In this document: positions 1-8,100 of the stretch, one piece after another | How positions within the stretch are numbered: position 1 is the first letter of the stretch | Layout of the letters: the number at the start of each line of letters is the position of its first letter | NCBI RefSeq assembly: GCF_001426755.1 | Contig: NZ_LMFJ01000001.1 | Span: forward strand, 619,377-653,036 | Length of the DNA: 33,660 nucleotides | Direction: 5' to 3' | Source: Aeromicrobium sp. Root495 | Lineage (GTDB): Bacteria; Actinomycetota; Actinomycetes; Propionibacteriales; Nocardioidaceae | The notes under the pieces: model-generated | Told to the model about the DNA's origin: nothing | Seen by the model: the letters and a program-made list of their open reading frames with translations, nothing else | Database searches by the model: none | Position numbers and translations under genes: made by a program

Positions 1-447
1 CATGACGCGGCCGACGGCCTGGAAGTCCTCGGACGACGCCTGGCTCACGAAGTGGGCGTGGACGCCGCTCACGTGGGTGTGGGCCGCCTGCTCCAGGACG
101 CCGAAGCCGTGATCGGTGAGCGTGGCGCTCACGCCACGGCCGTCGGTGGAGCACTGGCCGCGCGTCACGATGCCGTCGCGTTCCAGGCGGGCGATGGTGT
201 GGGTGACGCGGCTGCGCGAGTGGGCCACGGCGGCGGCGAGCTCAGCCATGCGGATGGAGCGGTTGGGAGCCTCGGAGAGTCGCACGAGGATCTCGTACTC
301 GGCCATTGAGAGGCCGTGCTGGGTGCGCAGGTCGCGGTCGAGCTGGTCCATGAGCACCGTGACGCCTCCGAGGAACGAGCGCCAGACGTGCTGCTGGTCC
401 TGGTCGAGCCACGGCGTCTCGGCGGGGGAGTCGGTCACGGGGGTCAT
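1..447 (-). CDS. MarR-family transcriptional regulator, 3' end cut by window edge
   Basis: A winged-helix regulator of the MarR family. The first 149 codons are visible and the frame is still open at base 1, so only a short C-terminal part is probably missing. The core residues IRMAELAAAVAHSRSRVTHT (about 65-84) form the recognition helix region, followed by an IARLERDGIVTR wing and a TDGRGVSATLTDHG segment typical of MarR. I chose the ATG ending at 447 because AGGA lies about 8 bases upstream on the minus strand; an in-frame ATG three codons earlier (at 456) has no spaced ribosome binding site. It is divergent from yceI across about 100 bases with two inverted repeats, so autoregulation and control of yceI are likely. 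The ligand cannot be deduced. Confidence 0.9.
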   Translation of the reverse strand, partial: MTPVTDSPAETPWLDQDQQHVWRSFLGGVTVLMDQLDRDLRTQHGLSMAEYEILVRLSEAPNRSIRMAELAAAVAHSRSRVTHTIARLERDGIVTRGQCSTDGRGVSATLTDHGFGVLEQAAHTHVSGVHAHFVSQASSEDFQAVGRVM

Positions 448-479
448 GTGATCCATCCTACGATGACGAGGTGGTTGAT

Positions 480-495
480 TGAAGTCTCAACTTCA
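480..495. promoter_or_regulatory. Inverted repeat 1 in marR-yceI intergenic region
   Basis: TGAAGT-CTCA-ACTTCA, perfect 6-bp arms with a 4-bp spacer. It overlaps a possible -35 element for yceI (TTGAAG, 479-484). It is a candidate operator for the divergent MarR regulator; this is inferred from position and symmetry only. Confidence 0.5.
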
Positions 496-509
496 TGGTA
501 CCTTCTAAA

Positions 510-527
510 TGGTTGAACGATCAACCA
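510..527. promoter_or_regulatory. Inverted repeat 2 in marR-yceI intergenic region (probable MarR operator)
   Basis: TGGTTGA-ACGA-TCAACCA, perfect 7-bp arms. Its centre is about 30 bp from the centre of the first inverted repeat, roughly three helical turns. It sits where the yceI transcript would begin (possible -10 around 503-510). The length and GTTGA/TCAAC arms resemble known MarR operators. A half-site GGTTGA also occurs at 473-478. Confidence 0.6.
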
Positions 528-549
528 AAGACTTCCCGAGGAGAACCCC

Positions 550-1083
550 ATGAGCATCACCACCGGAACCTGGGTCCTGGACCCGACGCACACCGAGATC
601 GGCTTCGCCGTCCGCCACATCATGAGCAAGGTGCGCGGCAAGTTCGAGACCTTCGAGGGCTCCGTCGTCACCGCTGACGACCTCGGCTCCTCGTCCGTCA
701 AGGTCGAGGTCGACCTCACCTCGATCAACACCGGCACCGCCGACCGCGACAACCACCTGCGCTCGGCCGACTTCTTCGAGGTCGAGTCGCACCCGAAGAT
801 GACGTTCGTGAGCACCGACATCCTCGCCAAGGGCGACGACGAGCTCGTCGTCAACGGCGACCTCACGATCAAGGGCGTCACCAGGCCCCTCGAGCTCAAG
901 GTCGACCTGCTCGGCGAGGGCGGCGACCCCTGGGGCGGCACGCGCTTCGGCGTCGAGGCCACCGGCCAGATCAGCCGCAAGGAGTTCGGCATCGACTTCA
1001 ACATCCCGCTCGACGGCGACAAGGTCATGATCGGCGACAAGATCACGATCACCATCAACGCCGAGGCCGTCCTGCAGGCCTGA
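550..1083 (+). CDS. yceI: YceI-like polyisoprenoid-binding lipocalin-fold protein
   Basis: A 177-aa YceI-family beta-barrel protein of usual family length. The family binds long isoprenoid or similar amphiphilic lipids in a hydrophobic channel; the cellular role is often unknown. Visible hallmarks are the start GTWVLDPTHTEIGFAVRHIM, the DRDNHLRSADFFEVESHPKMTF segment (about residues 65-86) and the C-terminal KEFGIDFNIPLDGDKVMIGD segment. There is no signal peptide, so the protein is probably cytoplasmic, unlike proteobacterial periplasmic YceI. GAGGAG lies about 6 bases before the ATG. It is divergent from the MarR gene and ends at a strong hairpin, so it is probably a monocistronic MarR target. 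Confidence 0.93.
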   Translation: MSITTGTWVLDPTHTEIGFAVRHIMSKVRGKFETFEGSVVTADDLGSSSVKVEVDLTSINTGTADRDNHLRSADFFEVESHPKMTFVSTDILAKGDDELVVNGDLTIKGVTRPLELKVDLLGEGGDPWGGTRFGVEATGQISRKEFGIDFNIPLDGDKVMIGDKITITINAEAVLQA

Positions 1084-1105
1084 CCTGCCACGGCATCCTC
1101 GCGCT

Positions 1106-1137
1106 GCGGCGCTCCTCCTGCACGGGAGGGGCGCCGC
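1106..1137. terminator. Bidirectional intrinsic-type terminator between yceI and tetR
   Basis: A 13-bp stem (1106-1118 pairing with 1125-1137, one G-T pair) with a 6-base loop lies between two convergent genes. There is no long T tract, which is usual for GC-rich actinobacteria. Confidence 0.75.
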
Positions 1138-1167
1138 TCGTGCGTCCGGGGACGGTTCGGCGTCGTC

Positions 1168-1743
1168 TCAGTGCGCCGCGACCATGCGCTCGGCGAGGTC
1201 GGCGTGGAGCGCGGCGACCTGCTCGGCCTGGTCCGGACGTTCCTGGTCGAACCAGCGCACGAGGTCGATGCTGAGCGAGAGGATGGAGCGGGCGGTCCCG
1301 GCCAGGTCGTCGACGTGGAAGGCGCCCGACTCGGTGCCGGCGCGCAGGACCTGCTGGGCCACGTGCTCGATGTCGCGGCGCAGGTCGGCGATCTCGGCGC
1401 GATGGGCGTCGGTGAGGGCGTGGAACTCGTATTGGACGATGCGCCCGACGCGGCTGTTGACGGCGTGCCACAGGCTGAAGTCGTGCACGAGCCGGCGCAG
1501 CCGCGCCACGGGCTCGGACTCCGCGGCCGACGCGGTCTCCACGACGGTGAGGGCGGAGCGGTGGCCCTGCAGGCTCACGTGGAAGAGCAGGTCCTCCTTG
1601 GAGTCGTGGTGCACGTACACGGCGGCCGGGCTCATCCCGGCCCGCGAGGCGATGTCGCGCGTCGTCGTGGCGGTGAACCCCTTCTCGGCGAACGCCTCGA
1701 CAGCAGCGAGCACGAGGCGTTCGCGGGCCGTGACGGTCGTCAT
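1168..1743 (-). CDS. TetR-family regulator, divergent from acyl-CoA dehydrogenase operon
   Basis: A 191-aa TetR-type repressor. The N-terminal helix-turn-helix covers roughly residues 5-50: RERLVLAAVEAFAEKGFTA, then TTTRDIASRAGMSPAAVYVH, then KEDLLFHVSLQGH. The C-terminal part is an all-helical ligand domain. The ATG at 1743 was chosen because it directly precedes the HTH and has GAGGAG about 10 bases upstream; a start 14 codons earlier would add a non-conserved tail. It is divergent from the acyl-CoA dehydrogenase gene over 118 bases that contain the 18-bp element at 1802-1819, so it probably represses that operon and itself. An acyl-CoA ligand is plausible from context but unproven. Confidence 0.9.
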   Translation of the reverse strand: MTTVTARERLVLAAVEAFAEKGFTATTTRDIASRAGMSPAAVYVHHDSKEDLLFHVSLQGHRSALTVVETASAAESEPVARLRRLVHDFSLWHAVNSRVGRIVQYEFHALTDAHRAEIADLRRDIEHVAQQVLRAGTESGAFHVDDLAGTARSILSLSIDLVRWFDQERPDQAEQVAALHADLAERMVAAH

Positions 1744-1801
1744 GTGAGTGAGGCTCCTCGGGGACGGGGCGGGTGTGGACAGCATGGACCACGCGATGCA
1801 T

Positions 1802-1819
1802 ACTAAGCAAGCGCTTACC
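1802..1819 (+). promoter_or_regulatory. Shared 18-bp TetR-type operator, copy 1 (acyl-CoA dehydrogenase operon)
   Basis: ACTAAGCAAGCGCTTACC, containing the near-palindrome TAAGC-AAGC-GCTTA. It is identical over all 18 bases, and in the same orientation relative to the downstream gene, to the element at 17233-17250 before the SDR-kinase-TetR operon. It lies 42 bases before the dehydrogenase start and overlaps a possible -10 (CATACT, 1798-1803). The adjacent TetR protein is the likely binder. Confidence 0.75.
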
Positions 1820-1861
1820 TACTTGCACGTAACGTTCGCCCCCACCGAAGGAAAAGCCTGC

Positions 1862-3007
1862 ATGGACCGCACGATCTACACCGACGACCACGAGTCCTTC
1901 CGCGAGAGCTGCGCAGCGTTCCTCGCCAAGAAGGTCACCCCGCACGTCGAGCAGTACATCGAGGAGAAGTCGCTCCCGCGGGACTTCTGGCTGCAGGCCG
2001 GTGAGCTGGGCCTGCTCGGCCTGGAGATCCCCGAGGAGTTCGGCGGCGCCGGCGCCGAGGACTTCCGCTTCAACGCGGTCTTCGCCGAGGAGCTCAGCAA
2101 GGTCAGCGCCGCGCTGGCCTCGTGCGTGGGCATCCACTCCGACATCACGGCCCCCTACATCGTCGCCCTCGGGACGCAGGAGCAGAAGGAGCGCTGGCTC
2201 CCCAAGATCGCCACCGGCGAGACCCTGCTGGCCATCGGCATGACCGAGCCGGGCGGTGGCTCCGACCTCGCCGCCCTCAAGACCACCGCCGTCCGCGACG
2301 GCGACGAGTGGGTCATCAACGGCTCCAAGACCTTCATCACCAACGGCTTCAGCGCCGACCTCGTGGTCACGGCCGTCCGCACCTCGCCGGAGAAGGGTGC
2401 CAAGGGCATCACGCTGTTCGCCATCGAGGCCGGCGACGAGGGATTCAGCCGCGGCCGCAAGCTCGACAAGGTCGGTCAGACCGAGTCCGACACCGCCGAG
2501 CTGTTCTTCGAGAACGTCCGCGTGGGCGACGACCGCGTCATCGGCGAGGTCGACCGCGGCTTCATCTACATGATGCAGAAGCTCCCGCAGGAGCGCCTGA
2601 GCTGCGCCATCTCCAACATCGCGCACGCCAAGCAGATCCTCGAGGAGACCATCCAGTACGCGAAGGACCGCAAGGCGTTCGGCCAGCCCATCGGTGCCTT
2701 CCAGTGGAACAAGTTCCTCATCGCCGAGCTCGTCACCAAGATCGAGGTGGCCGAGGCCTACCTCGACCAGGCCGTGCTCGCCCACACCGAGGGTCGATTC
2801 ACGGCCATCGACGCTGCCAAGGCCAAGTGGTACACGTCGGACCTGCAGAACTCGGTCCTCGACCACTGCGTGCAGATCCATGGCGGCTACGGCTTCATGA
2901 ACGAGTACCGCGTGGCCCGCGCCTGGCGTGACGCCCGCGTCACCCGCATCTGGGCCGGCTCCAACGAGATCATGAAGGAGCTCATCGGCCGCGACCTCGG
3001 CTTCTGA
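1862..3007 (+). CDS. Acyl-CoA dehydrogenase, long-chain (LCAD) type
   Basis: A 381-aa FAD enzyme introducing the alpha-beta double bond in acyl-CoA, the first step of beta-oxidation. Visible motifs are AIGMTEPGGGSDLAALKTTA and WVINGSKTFITNG (FAD and substrate loop), DRKAFGQPIGAFQ, and VQIHGGYGFMNEYRVARAWRD. The C-terminal site that carries the catalytic Glu in medium-chain enzymes (YEGT) reads IWAGSNEIMKELIGR, so that Glu is absent. The alternative base of the long-chain and isovaleryl types is present as E244 in LPQERLS. GAAGGA precedes the ATG by about 9 bases. It is first in an operon with a thiolase and an SDR; the exact substrate is unknown. Confidence 0.93.
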   Translation: MDRTIYTDDHESFRESCAAFLAKKVTPHVEQYIEEKSLPRDFWLQAGELGLLGLEIPEEFGGAGAEDFRFNAVFAEELSKVSAALASCVGIHSDITAPYIVALGTQEQKERWLPKIATGETLLAIGMTEPGGGSDLAALKTTAVRDGDEWVINGSKTFITNGFSADLVVTAVRTSPEKGAKGITLFAIEAGDEGFSRGRKLDKVGQTESDTAELFFENVRVGDDRVIGEVDRGFIYMMQKLPQERLSCAISNIAHAKQILEETIQYAKDRKAFGQPIGAFQWNKFLIAELVTKIEVAEAYLDQAVLAHTEGRFTAIDAAKAKWYTSDLQNSVLDHCVQIHGGYGFMNEYRVARAWRDARVTRIWAGSNEIMKELIGRDLGF

Positions 3008-3057
3008 GCACTGCCGCCACCGTCCTCCCACCGAACCCCGCACCAGGAAGGTCCACC

Positions 3058-4275
3058 ATGACCGAAGCCGTGATCGTCTCTACCGCCCGTTCGCCCATCG
3101 GGCGCGCCGTCAAGGGCTCGCTCAAGGACATGCGTCCTGACGACCTCACCGTCCAGATGGTCCAGGCCGCGCTGGCCAAGGTGCCCGAGCTGGACCCCAA
3201 GGACATCGTCGACCTCCACCTGGGCGTCGGCCAGCCGGCCGGCGAGGCGGGCCACAACCTCGGTCGCGCCGTCGCGGTGCTCTCGGGCATGGACCACCTG
3301 CCCGGCGTCACGGTGAACCGGTACTGCTCGTCGTCGCTCCAGACCACCCGCATGGCGTTCCACGCCATCAAGGCCGGCGAGGGCGACACGTACATCTCGG
3401 CCGGCGTCGAGACCGTCAGCCGGTTCGCCAACGGCTTCGCCGACCTGCCCGGCTCGGAGAACCCGCTGTTCGGCGACGCCATCGCCCGCACGGCCAAGCG
3501 TGCCGAGGGTGGCGCCGACGCCTGGGTCGACCCGCGCGAGTCCGGCGAGCTGCCCGACCTCTACATCGCCATGGGCCAGACGGCCGAGAACGCCGCGTCG
3601 CTCATCGGCATGGGGCGCCAGGAGCAGGACGAGTTCGGCGTCCGCAGCCAGAACCTGGCCGAGGCGGCCATCGCCAACGGCTTCTGGGCCAAGGACATCA
3701 CCCCGGTCACGCTGCCCGACGGCACCGTCGTCTCCAAGGACGACGGACCGCGTGCGGGCGTCACGCTCGAGGGCGTCAGCGGCCTCAAGCCGGTGTTCCG
3801 TCCCGACGGCACCGTCACGGCCGGCAACGCCTGCCCGCTCAACGACGGCGCCGCCGCCCTCGTGATCATGAGTGACGAGAAGGCCAAGGCCCTCGGCCTC
3901 ACGCCCCTCGCGCGCATCGTCTCCACCGCCGTGACCGGGCTCTCGCCCGAGATCATGGGCCTCGGCCCCATCAAGGCCATCCCGGCCGCGCTCAAGAACG
4001 CCGGGATGGGCATCGACGACATCGACCTCTACGAGATCAACGAGGCCTTCGCCGTCCAGGCGTGGGGCTCGGCCAAGGAGCTGGGCATCCCGCTCGAGAA
4101 GCTCAACGTCAACGGCGGCGCCATCGCGGTGGGCCACCCCTTCGGCATGACGGGCGCGCGCATCACGAGCACGCTCATCAACTCGCTGCAGTTCCACGAC
4201 AAGCAGTTCGGCGTCGAGTCCATGTGCGTCGGCGGCGGCATGGGCATGGCCATGGTCATCGAGCGTCTGAGCTGA
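3058..4275 (+). CDS. Thiolase (acetyl-CoA C-acyltransferase)
   Basis: A 405-aa thiolase that cleaves 3-ketoacyl-CoA with CoA, or condenses two acyl-CoAs in reverse. The catalytic residues are all visible: nucleophile C90 in VNRYCSSSLQTTRMA, H360 in NVNGGAIAVGHPFGMTGAR, and C390 in SMCVGGGMGMAMV. The length matches the family. AGGAAGG is well placed before the ATG. It lies 50 bases after the acyl-CoA dehydrogenase and 11 bases before the SDR. This fits a beta-oxidation-type operon, although an enoyl-CoA hydratase is missing locally and must come from elsewhere. Confidence 0.95.
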   Translation: MTEAVIVSTARSPIGRAVKGSLKDMRPDDLTVQMVQAALAKVPELDPKDIVDLHLGVGQPAGEAGHNLGRAVAVLSGMDHLPGVTVNRYCSSSLQTTRMAFHAIKAGEGDTYISAGVETVSRFANGFADLPGSENPLFGDAIARTAKRAEGGADAWVDPRESGELPDLYIAMGQTAENAASLIGMGRQEQDEFGVRSQNLAEAAIANGFWAKDITPVTLPDGTVVSKDDGPRAGVTLEGVSGLKPVFRPDGTVTAGNACPLNDGAAALVIMSDEKAKALGLTPLARIVSTAVTGLSPEIMGLGPIKAIPAALKNAGMGIDDIDLYEINEAFAVQAWGSAKELGIPLEKLNVNGGAIAVGHPFGMTGARITSTLINSLQFHDKQFGVESMCVGGGMGMAMVIERLS

Positions 4276-4286
4276 CGGGGCGCCTG

Positions 4287-5042
4287 ATGAGCAACCGCTT
4301 CGAGGGGAAGGTCGCGATCGTCACCGGCGCGTCGCGCGGGATCGGCCTGGGCGTGGCCCAGCGCATCGTCGACGAGGGCGGGCGGGTCGTCATCACGGCC
4401 CGCAAGGCCGAGGCGCTCGAGGCGGCCGTGGCCGAGCTCGGTGGGCCTGACAAGGCCGCGTTCGTGGCCGGTCCGGCCGACGACGCCGACCACCAGGACG
4501 AGGCCGTGGCCAAGGCCGTCGAGCACTTCGGCGGCCTCGACCACCTCGTCAACAACACGGGCATCAACCCCACGTACGGCCGGATGATCGAGATGGACCT
4601 GTCTGCAGGCCGCAAGATCTTCGAGGTCAACGTGCTGGCGGCCGTGTCGTGGGCGCAGAAGGCGTTCAACGCCTCGCTGCAGGCCAACGGTGGCTCCATC
4701 GTCAACATCGCGTCGATCGCCGGGCTCAAGCCGGCGCCCATGATCGGCATGTACGGCGCGTCCAAGGCGGCGCTCATCCACGTCACGCAGGAGCTGGCCC
4801 TCGAGGCCGCGCCCGCCGTGCGGGTGAACGCCGTGGCGCCGGCCGTCGTCAAGACCAAGTTCGCCGGCGCCCTGTTCGAGGGTCGTGAGGACGAGGTGGC
4901 GTCGGCCTACCCGATGAAGCGGCTCGGCGTGCCTGCGGACATCGCGTCCGTCGTGGCGTTCCTGCTGTCCGACGACGCAGCCTGGGTCACCGGCCAGACC
5001 ATCACGATCGACGGCGGGCTCACGCTCACCGGCGGCGTCTGA
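4287..5042 (+). CDS. SDR-family oxidoreductase, FabG-like
   Basis: A 251-aa short-chain dehydrogenase. The nucleotide-binding motif is TGASRGIG near residue 13; the NNAG motif reads NNTG at N89-N90; the active site has a serine in NIASIAG and Y156-x3-K160 (YGASK). The C-terminal SDDAAWVTGQTITIDGGLTL segment is typical of classical 3-ketoacyl reductases. The ATG lies 11 bases after the thiolase stop, so the two are co-transcribed. In this context it probably interconverts a 3-hydroxyacyl- and 3-ketoacyl-CoA, but SDR substrate cannot be read from sequence. The gene is followed by a strong hairpin. Confidence 0.9.
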   Translation: MSNRFEGKVAIVTGASRGIGLGVAQRIVDEGGRVVITARKAEALEAAVAELGGPDKAAFVAGPADDADHQDEAVAKAVEHFGGLDHLVNNTGINPTYGRMIEMDLSAGRKIFEVNVLAAVSWAQKAFNASLQANGGSIVNIASIAGLKPAPMIGMYGASKAALIHVTQELALEAAPAVRVNAVAPAVVKTKFAGALFEGREDEVASAYPMKRLGVPADIASVVAFLLSDDAAWVTGQTITIDGGLTLTGGV

Positions 5043-5059
5043 CCTGATCGCCTCCACCG

Positions 5060-5089
5060 GGCCGCCACGACCTCCGGGTCGTGGCGGCC
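5060..5089 (+). terminator. Terminator of the acyl-CoA dehydrogenase / thiolase / SDR operon
   Basis: A perfect 12-bp GC-rich stem (5060-5071 with 5078-5089) and 6-base loop begins 17 bases after the SDR stop codon. Confidence 0.75.
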
Positions 5090-5119
5090 TCGTGCGTCTC
5101 GGGGGTGTGAGATAAAACG

Positions 5120-5156
5120 TGAGGGAATCCTCGCATTAAACTTGAGGTTGTCCTCA
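5120..5156 (+). promoter_or_regulatory. fas promoter region with two tandem palindromes (candidate FasR-type operators)
   Basis: Site 1 (5120-5133) is TGAGGGAATCCTCG; site 2 (5143-5156) is TGAGGTTGTCCTCA. Both are TGAGG-N4-CCTC(A/G) palindromes with starts 23 bases apart. TAAACT at 5136-5141 is a plausible -10 and ends one base before the TTGAGG of site 2, placing the transcript start inside site 2. The same arrangement (TAGACT then TTGAGG) occurs before the carboxyltransferase gene near 17350. Binding by a FasR-like protein is inference. Confidence 0.65.
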
Positions 5157-5168
5157 TGTTTTGCGACG

Positions 5169-8100
5169 ATGGCTCACGTGACGATCGAGACGACTGCATC
5201 CTCCGCCGCCCATCTCTCCGCTCCCAGCACGTCCCGAGGAGCGGCTCGCCCGCTCGTCGAGCACCTGCGTGAGGGCGTCCCGTTCGGCCTCGTGGCGGGC
5301 GGCCAGGGCGGGGAGTGGCTCGAGCCGCTCGCGCGTCTCGTGCGCGACTTCGCGCTCGAGTCCGAGGTCGCGGGCGTCGTCCAGGGCTCCGACGGTCTGT
5401 TGGCGCCCGTGGCTGCCGAGCTCCTGCGCACCGGCGTCCCCGTCGACGTCCTCGGCTGGCTCGACGCCGTCTCCACCGCCGAGTCCGCCGACGTCGAGGT
5501 GGCGGTCCCCGACGCGGAGCTGCTCGCCGAGCCGGCCGCGTCCGTGCCCGGCATCCTCCTCACGCAGCTCGCGGGACTCAGCGCTCTGCGGGCCCAGGGC
5601 GTCGACGTCAGCCGCGCCGTGGGCGTGGCCGGGCACTCCCAGGGACGTCTCCTGGAGGCTGCCCTCGACGGCGTCGACCCCGTGAAGCTCTACGCCGCCG
5701 CCCGGCTCGTGGGCGCCGCCGCCCAGGTGGTCGGACGTCGCACCGGCCTGCTGGGTCGCACCATGCTGAGCGTCTCCGGCGTCGCACCCGAGCGCGTCGA
5801 GGCTGCTCTCGTCGACCTCCCGGCCTCCGCGCGTGTCGTCACGCACCTGCGCAACGGTCGTCGCTCCGTCGTCCTCTCCGGCCCGGAGGCAGGGCTGCGC
5901 CTCGCCGAGGGGCTCCTCGGCGACGTCGCTGCCGCCGAGAAGGCCCAGCGCGAGCGCAAGCTCACCGGGGGAGCGGCCTTCGCCCCCGTCGTCGAGCCCG
6001 TGGCCGCGCAGCTGGCGTTCCACCACCCCGACCTCGCCCCAGCGGCCGACCTCGCCGCCGAGTGGGCCGCGACCGCCGGGCTCGACGCCGAGCTGGTGCA
6101 CCGCCTCACCACGGACTCCGTCGTGGCTCCCGTCGACTGGGTCGCCCAGGTGGAGTCGGTGCTCGACGCCGGCGCCCTGTGGCTGCTCGACGTCGGCCCC
6201 TCCGACCTCGCCGCCAAGCTGTCCGCCGCCGAGGCGCGCCCGCGCGGCGTCTCCATCGTCTCCACCACGACCCGTCGGGGTCACCGTGAGCTCACCACCC
6301 CGGGCGCCATGCCGCGTCGGAGCCGGACGTGGTCGGCGTACGCGCCCAAGGCCGTCTCCCTGCCCGACGGGACCACGCGCGTCGAGACCCGCTTCACGCG
6401 TCTGACCGGCCGCTCGCCGGTGCTGCTCGCCGGCATGACGCCCACCACGGTCGACCCGGCCATCGTGGCCGCGGCCGCCAACGCCGGCTTCTGGGCCGAG
6501 CTCGCCGGCGGCGGGCAGGTCACCGAGGCGATCTTCGCCGAGAACGTGGCCAGGTTGGACTCGCTGCTCGACCCGGGTCGCACCTACTCGTTCAACTCGC
6601 TCTTCCTCGACCCGTACCTCTGGGGACTCCAGCTGGGTCGCAAGAAGCTGGTCCAGAAGGCACGCGCCGCCGGCTCCGCCGTCGACTCCGTGATCGTCAC
6701 CGCCGGCGTCCCCGAGCTCGACGACGCCGTCGCGCTCGTGGAGGAGCTGCGCGAGGTGGGCATTGAGCACGTCGTGCTCAAGCCCGGCACGGTCCGTCAG
6801 GTGAAGGACGTCCTGAAGATCGCCGCGGCCGTGGCGCCGTACGAGGTCATCGTCCAGATCGAGGGTGGCAAGGCCGGCGGCCACCACTCGTGGGAGGACC
6901 TCGACGAGCTCCTCGTCACGACGTACGCCGAGCTGCGTGCCCACGAGAACGTCGTGGTGTGCGTGGGAGGCGGCATCGGCACGCCCGACGTCGCGGCGAA
7001 GTACCTCACCGGTGACTGGTCGCGTGCGCTCGGCCAGCCCGTCATGCCGCTCGACGGCGTGCTGGTGGGCACGGCCGCGATGGCGACGCTCGAGGCCACG
7101 ACGTCCCCCGCCGTGAAGCAGCTCCTCGTCGACACCCCGGGCACGGAGGACTGGATCGGCGCCGGTCATGCGACCGGCGGCATGGCCTCGGCCCGCAGCC
7201 AGCTCGGCGCCGACCTGCACGAGATCGACAACGCCTTCTCGGCCGTCGGACGCCTGCTCGACGAGGTGGCGGGCGACGCCGACGCCGTGGCCGAGCGCCG
7301 CGACGAGATCGCCGAGGCGCTCGACCGCACCGCCAAGCCGTACTTCGGCGACGTGGCGACGATGACGTACGGCGCGCTGCTCCGACGCTTCGCCGATCTC
7401 GGCACCGTCCCGGCGGGGGCGGCCGACGACGGACAGCACGACGGCGCGACCGAGCGCTGGGTCGACGTCTCCATCCGTGACCGCTTCCATGCGCTCGTGC
7501 AGCGGGTCGAGGCCCGCCTGGCCGAGGCCGACCACGGCCCGGTCCCCACGGCGTTCGCCGACGCCGGCTCGGTCGACGACGCCGCAGCCGCCCTCACGAC
7601 GCTCGGCACCTTCTTCCCGAGCCTCGACTCCGCGGTCCTGCACCCCGCCGACGTCACGTTCTTCCTCGAGGTCTGCAAGCGCCCCGGCAAGCCCGTCACG
7701 TTCGTGCCGGTCATCGACGCCGACGTCCGCCGCTGGTGGCGCTCGGACTCCCTGTGGCAGGCGCACGACCCGCGCTACGGCGCCGACGAGGTCTGCGTCA
7801 TCCCAGGCCCGGTGGCGATCGGCGGCATCACCCGCGTCGACGAGCCCGTGGCCGAGCTGCTCCAGCGCTTCGAGGACGCTGCGCTCGACGCCGTCCTCGC
7901 GGCCGGCGACGCCCCCCTCGCGGTGTCCGGTCGTCGTCGCACCGACGGCGCTCCTGGCCCGCTCGCCCTCGTGCTCGCTGCGCCCGACGTCCAGTGGGCC
8001 GGCCGCACGGTCCGCAACCCCGTCCAGCGGCTCGGCTCCGGCTGGGTCGTCGTCGACGGCGGCAACGCCGAGCACCCCGAGACCGGTGCCTCGCTCGTCT

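Noticed and set aside
1748..1861. N-terminal extension of the acyl-CoA dehydrogenase
   Set aside because: It would translate the operator and promoter region; the ATG at 1862 has a good ribosome binding site and the normal family N-terminus.
1055..3043. Long minus-strand frame over the TetR and acyl-CoA dehydrogenase genes
   Set aside because: Low-complexity composition and no motifs; it runs antisense to a clear dehydrogenase and out of frame with the TetR gene.
4062..4286. Longer start for the first SDR
   Set aside because: The extension overlaps the thiolase coding region in another frame; the Rossmann motif begins 12 codons after the ATG at 4287, as is usual.
5142..5168. TTG start of fas nine codons upstream
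   Set aside because: It lies inside the second palindrome, next to the predicted -10 and so upstream of the likely transcript start.
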